Part shown: positions 6,479-11,631 of the stretch, piece after piece
Layout: every line of letters begins with the position of its first letter
Numbering within the stretch: the stretch's first letter is position 1
From: Nitrospirota bacterium
GTDB taxonomy: Bacteria > Nitrospirota > Thermodesulfovibrionia > Thermodesulfovibrionales > JdFR-88
DNA: 12,433 nucleotides
Reading direction: 5' to 3'
NCBI GenBank assembly: GCA_021812785.1
Contig: JAKAMR010000075.1
Location: forward strand, 1-12,433
Made by a program: the position numbers and the translations under genes
The notes under the pieces: model-generated
The model's input: the letters and a program-made list of their open reading frames with translations, nothing else
Database searches by the model: none
What the model was told of the DNA's origin: nothing

Positions 6479-6642
6479 TGTGGTGTTTCGGAAATAACCG
6501 TCATAAGTCTGTCATTTCCGGCCAGATTTATTATGATTGCGGATAAAAACGGGCGATTGTCCTTGAAAGATTGATTCCCGACGCGCTCCGCTTGCGGGAA
6601 TGACAAAAAATTAATGCTAAAAACTTTTGAAACACCACACTA
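6476..6642. mobile_element. MITE-like element A (14-bp perfect TIRs, TA-flanked)
   Basis: TAGTGTGGTGTTTC (6476-6489) and GAAACACCACACTA (6629-6642) are perfect terminal inverted repeats of a 167-bp non-coding element. The outermost TA at each end fits a TA target duplication as made by IS630/Tc1-mariner-type transposases, a family inference because no transposase is present. The interior holds an ATTCCCG/CGGGAAT hairpin (6574-6580/6595-6601). It starts in the rmlD stop codon and abuts element B. A solo end of the same type lies at 3791. Confidence 0.8.
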
Positions 6643-6643
6643 A

Positions 6644-6857
6644 CTAGTGTATTGCGTCGTAAATCTCTTTACATTAGGAAGCTCCAGGAAATAAATCCGT
6701 TTTTTCGTCATTCCCGGGGTCTTAATCGGGAATCCAGTGACTTTGATTTTTTTTGCCGGCCATAAGACAACGTCGCTGGATTCCCGCTTACTGCATGGGG
6801 GAATGACGGCCAAAATACTCTAACAAATGTAAAGAAGCGTTGGACTCACTACACTAG
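6644..6857. mobile_element. MITE-like element B (32-bp imperfect TIRs)
   Basis: CTAGTGTA at 6644 and its complement TACACTAG at 6850-6857 begin terminal inverted repeats of 32 nt (6644-6675 and 6826-6857). They match at 24 of 32 positions, with both the outer and the inner eight bases identical. The interior has two hairpin modules, ATTCCCG/CGGGAAT (6710-6716/6727-6733) and a 54-bp unit bounded by GGCC (6758-6811). That unit recurs at 9570-9623 with three differences and in part at 2714-2742. There is no coding capacity. The ends again fit TA (or CTAG) target duplication. Confidence 0.8.
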
Positions 6858-7033
6858 AACCTATCTCAAAATTGATTTTGAAGCGAAAGAGAGAGGAAAT
6901 CGTGGCAGACAAGGAAGCGAGGGGTAAGCGCCCGGAGGCGCAGCAGAGCTGCGTCGAGGACGATTTTCCCTTGATGACGCCGTATGTCTTGATTTCAGCC
7001 TCTTGCAGCCGGAAGCGATTCTGAGATAGGTTC
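6857..7033. mobile_element. MITE-like element C (GAACCTATCTCA TIRs)
   Basis: GAACCTATCTCA (6857-6868) and TGAGATAGGTTC (7022-7033) are perfect 12-bp terminal inverted repeats, extending to 16 of 18 matches. The element is about 177 bp and unrelated in sequence to A and B, with a G+C-richer interior. If the ends are taken as AACC/GGTT, the flanks are CTAG (left, 6854-6857) and CCAG (right, 7033-7036), a possible diverged 4-bp target duplication. No transposase is encoded. Together A, B and C fill nearly all of the 608-bp gap between rmlD and the DUF202 gene. Confidence 0.75.
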
Positions 7034-7086
7034 CAGCCTTTTGCTTCTGAGATTTTTTTCCTTTTTTTCTGATAGACTTTGAAGCT

Positions 7087-7530
7087 ATGGACGCCCAAGC
7101 CGGGGGAAAAGACCGGGTGGACCATAGCAGGGAGCACCTTGCCAACGAGCGCACATTGCTGGCCTGGACCAGGACCAGCATAGGGCTTATGGCGTTCGGG
7201 TTCGTGCTGGAGCGGTTTGCCTTTTTCATCCGGAGGCTTGTCCTGCTGGAAAAGATCGGACTTAAGGCCGCAGGCCGGGCCGCGGGAGGGTCCGGTTTGG
7301 CGGCGGGCGGACCGGCGTTTCATGCCTCCGGGTTTTCCGCCGTCCTTGGTATAGTGTTTGTGGTCTTCGGCATCCTCCTTGCCGTTTTTGCCTTCATAAG
7401 GTACAGGGAAGTGGAAAAAGAGATAGAGCAGCAGAGATACCATCCGAAGGCGGCCCTCAATATCGCGCTTACCGTTTTTGTCCTTGTCGCGGGGATATTT
7501 CTTCTGATAGACCTCATAAAGAGCGTCTGA
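7087..7530 (+). CDS. DUF202/YidH-family membrane protein
   Basis: A 147-residue inner-membrane protein of unknown biochemical role. The diagnostic DUF202 segment [19 protein letters not shown] (17-35) leads directly into the first transmembrane helix (about 26-48). Two more helices lie at about 84-105 and 122-143, with a basic stretch [12 protein letters not shown] (105-116) between them. A Gly/Ala-rich loop (62-81) separates helices 1 and 2 and is longer than in compact family members. No clear ribosome-binding site precedes the ATG. The 50 bp upstream are T-rich and directly adjoin element C. The gene converges on the PilZ gene, with 28 bp between stop codons. Function cannot be assigned from context. 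Confidence 0.85.
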   Translation: MDAQAGGKDRVDHSREHLANERTLLAWTRTSIGLMAFGFVLERFAFFIRRLVLLEKIGLKAAGRAAGGSGLAAGGPAFHASGFSAVLGIVFVVFGILLAVFAFIRYREVEKEIEQQRYHPKAALNIALTVFVLVAGIFLLIDLIKSV

Positions 7531-7558
7531 CGGGCGGCGGCAGGGCCGTTCATTCAGA

Positions 7559-7885
7559 TCAAAATGTCTTGACCGGCTTCAGACGGTCCGCGTACTGTGT
7601 GTCCTCATGCTGAAGGGAGACCCCAACCTGGTATATTCCCATATCCGCCATGATGGCCTGCCACATTATCTTGCCTTTTTTGGGGCCGCTCCAGTGCGCG
7701 CAGCGGATCTCTATCCTGGAGCATTCACTTAAGTTCTTTTCGGTGTAAAAGCGTAGCCCGGCTTCGCTTATGTCCGCGGAAACGCCGTCCACCGACATGC
7801 TTAAGTTCTCGTCTTCCTTGAACCGGCACAGGCATTTCAAAGGGATGGCCAGACATGTCCTTGGATGGCTCCTTCTATCTTCCAT
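7559..7885 (-). CDS. single-domain PilZ protein (c-di-GMP-binding candidate)
   Basis: A 108-residue cytosolic protein consisting of one PilZ domain. Both c-di-GMP contact motifs are present: RxxxR as R5-SHP-R9 at the N-terminus, and DxSxxG as DISEAG (38-43). PilZ proteins bind cyclic di-GMP and switch the activity of a partner, often in motility or exopolysaccharide production. Because both motifs are intact, binding is likely. The start ATG at 7885 puts the RxxxR motif at its usual position close to the N-terminus, with a GGGG (7893-7896) about 8 nt upstream. Three cysteines (11, 20 and 62 by count) are an incidental feature. The partner is not evident; the rhamnose/glycan genes 1 kb away are one possibility but lie on the opposite strand. 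Confidence 0.85.
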   Translation of the reverse strand: MEDRRSHPRTCLAIPLKCLCRFKEDENLSMSVDGVSADISEAGLRFYTEKNLSECSRIEIRCAHWSGPKKGKIMWQAIMADMGIYQVGVSLQHEDTQYADRLKPVKTF

Positions 7886-8120
7886 GGACTACCCCGCAAA
7901 AAATGAAAATCGGTTTTTTGTGCCAATCAATCAAAAGAGCCTGTTCGCACTTAAAGATGGGTCAGGTAAAAACAACAAAACAAAAACCCCAATTAAAAAA
8001 CAGCCGCCGGGATCACTTTAAGCCGGAAAAATCTTCAGCTTTAAAGGAAAATGGAAAGAAAGAAAAAACTCAAAACAAAAAATAAAAAACTTCTTTATCT
8101 AAGTTTCGCATTTTTTGGGC
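7886..8120. other. A-rich intergenic region between PilZ and kinase genes
   Basis: These 235 bp are strikingly A-rich on the plus strand (runs such as those at 7965-8000 and 8050-8090). They hold no convincing gene. On the minus strand TTGATT (7935-7930) is a weak -35 candidate for the PilZ gene, with only a poor GATTTT 17 nt further on. No c-di-GMP riboswitch core was recognised. Confidence 0.5.
8087..8106 (-). terminator. weak candidate terminator after the histidine kinase gene
   Basis: On the minus strand AAACTT (8106-8101), an 8-nt loop and AAGTTT (8092-8087) are followed by a T-rich tract continuing to about 8075. The stem is A+T-rich and short, so it would be unstable. The position just after the kinase stop is the main support. 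Confidence 0.3.
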
Positions 8121-9425
8121 TCATTTCAAGTCTTTTTCTTTTTCGGGGCCGGCGGGCAGCCGGAAATAAAACACCGAGCCGAGGCCCTCCTCCGATTCCG
8201 CCCAGATGTTTCCGCCAAGGCGCTCGACTATCCGTTTGCATATGGCAAGGCCGATTCCGGCTCCGGGGTGCTCCGTGCCGCCCTTGATGCGGTGGAAAAT
8301 GTCGAATATCCCCTCCCTTGCCTGAGCGGGGATGCCCATGCCGTTGTCCTGCACGGAAAAGAGCCAGAAATCCTTTCCGGTCCCGGGGTCCGTCTGCCTT
8401 TCCGCCCGGACGTGCACGCGAGGCGGTTGGCTGCCCCGGAATTTTATCGCGTTTCCGACCAGGTTCTGGAAGACATGCGGCAGTTGCGAGGGGTCAGTAT
8501 CGAGGACCGGCAGGGGGCCGCGGGTCACGACCGCGCCGCTTTCCCTTATCTGGCCGGCCAGGTTGGCCAGCGCTGAATCCAGGGCAAGAGAGCTGTCCAT
8601 CCTTTTTAGCCTGAGCTCCACAGTTCCCGTCCTTGAGTACGCGAGAAGCCCCCTTATGAATTTTTGCATCCGCATTGTGCTTTCCACCGCGTCGGCCAGG
8701 AATTTTTCTTCTTCCGCTTTCAGTTTTCCCCGGAAATGCCTGTGAAACAGCTTCAGATTGCTGGCGATCGAAAGCAGGGGCTCCTGGAGGTCGTGAGAGG
8801 CCATATAGGCAAACTGCTCCAGTCCGCGGTTGCTGCTTTCGAGCTCTTCCGAATATTTTTTAAGCTTTTCGTTGGCCTCCCGCAGCCGGGCGGTGCGCTC
8901 CCGGACAAGTTCTTCAAGGTGTGCATGGGAGCGCTCAAGCTCCTCTTCGGCCTTCCTGCGGGCGGTTATGTCCAGGAACATGGCTATGTAACCTATTACA
9001 TTTCCGCGGGAGCCGAAAATGGCCGAGGTTGAAAGGCTCAGGTCCACGGAGGAGCCGTCTTTTTTCCTGCGCCTTATCTCAAGACCGGTCACCGGCCCCT
9101 GCATCGCAAGCTGCCTTATCTTGTCGAACTCCTCCATGCTTTCTGCAGGGACGATCGGGTTGATGCGGCCAAGCGCCTCTGTGGACTTCCATCCGAATGT
9201 GAGCTCGGCCGCCTTGTTCCACATAAGGACTTTTCCATCGGCATCCAGGTTCATGATGGCAACCGGAGAGGACTCGATCAGGGCGCGAAGGGTCTCGTTG
9301 GATCTTAGGAGGGTCTCCTCCACAAGCCCGCATCTGTCCACGGTGCCCTCCAGTTGGGAGATCCTCTGCCTGGCATGCGCAAGCTCCTGCGCAAGCAGCT
9401 CTGCGTTCCGGCTGTCCTTTTCCAT
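8121..9425 (-). CDS. soluble PAS-domain histidine kinase (orphan)
   Basis: A 434-residue sensor kinase with no transmembrane segment, so probably cytosolic. An N-terminal coiled region (about 1-45) precedes a PAS domain (about 45-155, ending MFLDITARRKAEEE). A coiled coil (155-205) leads to the HisKA domain with the H-box MASHDLQEPL, whose phospho-accepting residue is H211. The catalytic domain shows the N-box NLVGNAIKF (321-329), G1 DNGMGIP (360-366), F-box IFDIFHRI (373-380) and G2 GAGIGLAICKRIVERLGG (388-405), so it should be active. There is no receiver domain and no response-regulator gene in the window. The PAS has no obvious haem or flavin signature, so the signal is unknown. The ATG at 9425 is chosen although upstream only a weak CAGG is visible. 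Confidence 0.92.
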   Translation of the reverse strand: MEKDSRNAELLAQELAHARQRISQLEGTVDRCGLVEETLLRSNETLRALIESSPVAIMNLDADGKVLMWNKAAELTFGWKSTEALGRINPIVPAESMEEFDKIRQLAMQGPVTGLEIRRRKKDGSSVDLSLSTSAIFGSRGNVIGYIAMFLDITARRKAEEELERSHAHLEELVRERTARLREANEKLKKYSEELESSNRGLEQFAYMASHDLQEPLLSIASNLKLFHRHFRGKLKAEEEKFLADAVESTMRMQKFIRGLLAYSRTGTVELRLKRMDSSLALDSALANLAGQIRESGAVVTRGPLPVLDTDPSQLPHVFQNLVGNAIKFRGSQPPRVHVRAERQTDPGTGKDFWLFSVQDNGMGIPAQAREGIFDIFHRIKGGTEHPGAGIGLAICKRIVERLGGNIWAESEEGLGSVFYFRLPAGPEKEKDLK

Positions 9426-9558
9426 GCCTGTCTTATTTTAGAATTTTTAGCCCGTTTCTGGAAATGCGGTCTTTTTGTTTTTTTTTGTTTCCGGTGTCCG
9501 GCCCGGAAATTCGCAGCGTTATTGTTGAATTACGGCAGACGCTTTTTCCAAAAATTAT

Positions 9559-9669
9559 TAGTGGTTATTGGCCATAAGACAACGTCACTGGATTCCCGCT
9601 TACTACATGCGGGAATGACGGCCAAAATGCTTGAACAAATATAAAGAAGCGTTGGACTCACTCCACTAG
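9559..9669. repeat. internally deleted copy of element B
   Basis: The right 100 bp (9570-9669) match the right half of element B: GGCC...GGCC unit 9570-9623 (three differences in 54 bp), then AAAAT and the end GAAGCGTTGGACTCACT with terminal CACTAG. The left end is reduced to TAGTGG (9559-9564), the complement of the right terminus CCACTA. The left arm and first hairpin are therefore missing. ATTCCCGC/GCGGGAAT (9592-9599/9609-9616) form a perfect stem. It lies just downstream of the HPP gene. The rest of the gap, 9426-9558, holds no gene; it has a T-run and a 7-bp hairpin (9488-9494/9503-9509). Confidence 0.8.
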
Positions 9670-9685
9670 CTTTAAAAAATCTTCT

Positions 9686-10228
9686 TTACAGCCAGTATTC
9701 GGGGTATCTTCTGCCGGAGGCCATGTTGTTTACGACAAGGGCCACCAGCAGAAGGACGAACGCGCCAAGCCCGGCGGGTATGAAGGCATACAGAAACCCG
9801 AGCCTGTGCACCTGAGCTCCCCCGATCACCGCTATCAGGGCGGTTGCCCCGCCCGGGGGGTGGAGGGTATTGGTGATGAGCATCGCCGAGATGGCAAACG
9901 AGACCGCAAACGCCCCGGCCAGCCATGCGTTATAGCCAAAGAACTTCCAGCACGCCACGCCCACAAGACCGCTTATTATGTGCCCGCCCAGCAGGTTTCT
10001 TGGCTGGGCCAGGGGGCTTTTTATGGCGGCGTAAACAAGTACGGCGGATGCGCCAAAAGAGCCGATCATAAGCGTCAGGTCCCTTGGGGCAAAATACCTG
10101 GAGGAAAGATATCCGCAGACCCCTATCCCCAGGGCGGAGCCCAAAAGCGACCAGAAGACCTCCGCCAGCCCCACCGCGGGCGGGCTCTTTGCCCCGCCCT
10201 TCATCTTCGCAAAAAATGCCCTCGTCAT
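9686..10228 (-). CDS. HPP-family integral membrane protein
   Basis: A 180-residue inner-membrane protein of the HPP family. The name-giving motif is in TLHPPGGATALIAVIG (121-136), with HPP at 123-125. The second conserved segment SPLAQPRNLLGGH (71-83) is also present. About four to five hydrophobic helices lie near 25-44, 51-69, 82-98, 103-120 and 145-168. Some HPP proteins (chloroplast and cyanobacterial) have been linked to nitrite transport, and others are fused to CBS domains. The substrate here is unknown. The start codon overlaps the stop of the upstream tandem-CBS gene (ATGA), with a strong GGGAGGA site (10239-10233) inside that gene. The pair therefore looks like a split version of an HPP-CBS architecture, with the CBS protein as a regulatory partner. 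Confidence 0.88.
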   Translation of the reverse strand: MTRAFFAKMKGGAKSPPAVGLAEVFWSLLGSALGIGVCGYLSSRYFAPRDLTLMIGSFGASAVLVYAAIKSPLAQPRNLLGGHIISGLVGVACWKFFGYNAWLAGAFAVSFAISAMLITNTLHPPGGATALIAVIGGAQVHRLGFLYAFIPAGLGAFVLLLVALVVNNMASGRRYPEYWL

Positions 10229-10830
10229 TCGTTCCTCCCGGCCGGTATCTGGGCCCTCACGATATCAGCCCTGGACACTATGCCAACCAGTTTTCCGTCC
10301 GCCTCGACAACGGGCAGCCTCTTTATCCTTTTTTCGTCCATTATGGCGGCCACCTTTCCTATGTCATCCTCCGGGGAGGCGGTTATTACCTTCCGGTTCA
10401 TGATGTCACTGGCCGTGCCGTCCACCTCTTCGGAGGCCCTTGGGGCCGGCATGGATTCGCCAAAGAGATGCATAAGGGTCTTTCTGAAGGCGTGCCCTCT
10501 CCTTGCACAGACCCTGGCGATGAGGTCCGCCTCGGTGACGATGCCCGCCACCCCGCCGTGTGAGTCTACCACCGGCAGACCGCTTATCCTGTGCTCATAC
10601 ATCAGGGCGGATATCCTGGAGACCGTCGCGGCGCCATCCACGGTCACGACATCCCTTGTCATTATGTCCCGGACGAGAACCTTTTTCCCGGCTTCCTTTT
10701 TCGCATGCTCAAGCGCAAGCTCGTATATTTTCATGAGGTCGTCTTCGGTGACGTCCACATATGCGCCCATCTGCCTGAGGGCGCTCCGTATGTCCCCTGC
10801 CGTGATTTTTCCCTTAGTGTCCTTGCTCAT
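10225..10830 (-). CDS. tandem CBS-domain protein, likely HPP partner
   Basis: A 201-residue soluble protein with two CBS motifs, CBS1 at about 55-108 (IMTRDVVTVDGAATV...GLPVVDSHGGVAGIVTEADL) and CBS2 at about 142-192 (RLPVVEADGKLVGIVSRADI). CBS pairs bind adenine nucleotides or similar ligands and gate linked transporters or enzymes. The first ~50 residues are a helical region without a recognised domain. The gene is the first of a two-gene operon and overlaps the HPP gene by 4 nt, so stoichiometric production and direct regulation of the HPP membrane protein are likely. The ATG at 10830 is supported by a family-like start. Upstream is only AAGTGATG and no good ribosome-binding site. A TGAT-N4-ATCA palindrome lies 42 nt upstream of the start codon. 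Confidence 0.9.
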   Translation of the reverse strand: MSKDTKGKITAGDIRSALRQMGAYVDVTEDDLMKIYELALEHAKKEAGKKVLVRDIMTRDVVTVDGAATVSRISALMYEHRISGLPVVDSHGGVAGIVTEADLIARVCARRGHAFRKTLMHLFGESMPAPRASEEVDGTASDIMNRKVITASPEDDIGKVAAIMDEKRIKRLPVVEADGKLVGIVSRADIVRAQIPAGRNE

Positions 10831-10865
10831 GACATCACTTTACACCGCCCCTGGCGGGAATTCCT

Positions 10866-10879
10866 ATGATATAGATCAT
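10866..10879. promoter_or_regulatory. FNR/CRP-type palindrome upstream of the CBS-HPP operon
   Basis: ATGATATAGATCAT (10866-10879) has the exact FNR core TGAT-N4-ATCA; the consensus is TTGAT-N4-ATCAA. Its centre is 42 nt from the CBS gene start. A weak -10, TAAAGT (10842-10837 on the minus strand), would place the start point at 10831-10830 and the box at -41.5, the position of a class II activator site. It could also act on the divergent DUF4390 gene, 190 bp away. No FNR gene is in the window. Confidence 0.4.
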
Positions 10880-10928
10880 GCGTTTTTGCTTTTTCCTGCC
10901 GGCTATTGAATTCCTGGCAAAAACCGCC

Positions 10929-10969
10929 GCCCGGCTCGATAGCAGCCGCAAGCGCGGATAAAGCCGGGC
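10929..10969. repeat. nested G+C-rich inverted repeat
   Basis: GCCCGGCT (10929-10936) and AGCCGGGC (10962-10969) are perfect complements enclosing 25 nt. Inside them CCGC (10946-10949) and GCGG (10954-10957) pair around AAGC. It lies between the divergent CBS and DUF4390 genes, upstream of both predicted start points. No T-run adjoins it closely. Function is unknown. Confidence 0.45.
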
Positions 10970-11007
10970 AGGGCAAACAAAGCAAAGCAAAAAGTGCTTG
11001 AACTAAA

Positions 11008-11016
11008 TGGTATAAT
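11008..11016 (+). promoter_or_regulatory. extended -10 promoter for DUF4390-ntrY
   Basis: TGG-TATAAT (11008-11016) is a perfect extended -10 (TGn plus consensus hexamer). No -35 is recognisable at 16-18 nt upstream, as is common for extended -10 promoters. Transcription would start near 11023 and give a leader of about 41 nt. Confidence 0.55.
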
Positions 11017-11063
11017 CAAAAAACTTGTCTGGTTTGAAAGGTTTTTAATAAAATACTCTGAAA

Positions 11064-11630
11064 ATGCGTTTTTTAAAAAAGGCTGTCTTGCTTTCGTTTA
11101 TGGCAATTGCCTTTTTCCTTCCGGTAAGTGCGCGGGCAGCGCAGATAAACTCCCTTTCCGTCTCCAAGAAAGGGGACAAAATCTTTGTCTCCGCCAGGCT
11201 CGTGGTGGCTCCCCGCCTCATAAAGGACCTGAGGGACGGGATACAGAAAGACCTGGTCTTTTATGTGGACCTGTTCAGGCATTGGTCAAGCTGGCCGGAC
11301 GAGTACATCCTTGGGGTCAGGATAGAGAGGTACGTAAGCTGTGACAGCGTGAAAGGAGAGTACGTGATGACCACGCTGGGCCGGGGGACTTCCTGGCAGA
11401 CAAGGTTCGGAAGCTGCGATGAGCTTATCAATAATTCCCTGACCCTGAACAACGTGAAGCTGTCCGGCCTGAACGGACTGACCAGGGGCAGGTATTTTAT
11501 CAGGGTCACGGCGGAATCCAAGCTGAGGAACCTGCCACCGCTTCTGGGCCAGATGTTCTTTTTCATCAGGGACAAGGAGTTCTCGGTGCAAGAGGATTCC
11601 GCCATTTTCAACCTTGGGAGCAAGCCGTAG
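11064..11630 (+). CDS. secreted DUF4390-family protein
   Basis: A 188-residue exported protein of unknown function. The signal peptide is clear: basic MRFLKK, a hydrophobic core to about residue 20, then VSARAAQ with an AxA cleavage site after residue 25. The mature part is predicted to be a soluble periplasmic domain. It contains DLVFYVDLFRHWSSWPD and a GRYFIRVTAESKLRNLPP segment typical of DUF4390. This family is often encoded directly upstream of an NtrY-like sensor kinase, as here, where the next ATG lies 2 nt after the stop. An accessory or sensing role for that kinase's periplasmic domain is an inference. No ribosome-binding site is close to the ATG at 11064; the nearest purine run (GAAAGG, 11036-11041) is too distant. 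The signal peptide supports this start. Confidence 0.82.
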   Translation: MRFLKKAVLLSFMAIAFFLPVSARAAQINSLSVSKKGDKIFVSARLVVAPRLIKDLRDGIQKDLVFYVDLFRHWSSWPDEYILGVRIERYVSCDSVKGEYVMTTLGRGTSWQTRFGSCDELINNSLTLNNVKLSGLNGLTRGRYFIRVTAESKLRNLPPLLGQMFFFIRDKEFSVQEDSAIFNLGSKP

Positions 11631-11631
11631 G

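Noticed and set aside
6820..7443. 207-codon open frame on the minus strand over element C and the DUF202 gene
   Set aside because: It crosses the mobile-element junctions and is antisense to the DUF202 gene, whose family motif is unambiguous.
7886..8120. c-di-GMP riboswitch upstream of the PilZ gene
   Set aside because: No recognisable conserved riboswitch core or paired helices were seen on either strand of this A-rich region.
9488..9509. Hairpin TTTCCGG/CCGGAAA as terminator of the HPP operon
   Set aside because: In the direction of HPP transcription the hairpin is followed by A residues, not T. On the plus strand the T-run precedes the stem.
2714..9623. CRISPR array
   Set aside because: The repeated units are kilobases apart, of unequal length and without regular spacers; they are interspersed mobile repeats.
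9806..10909. 367-codon open frame on the plus strand opposite the HPP and CBS genes
   Set aside because: The minus-strand genes carry clear HPP and CBS motifs. The plus-strand frame is a compositional shadow without any family signature.
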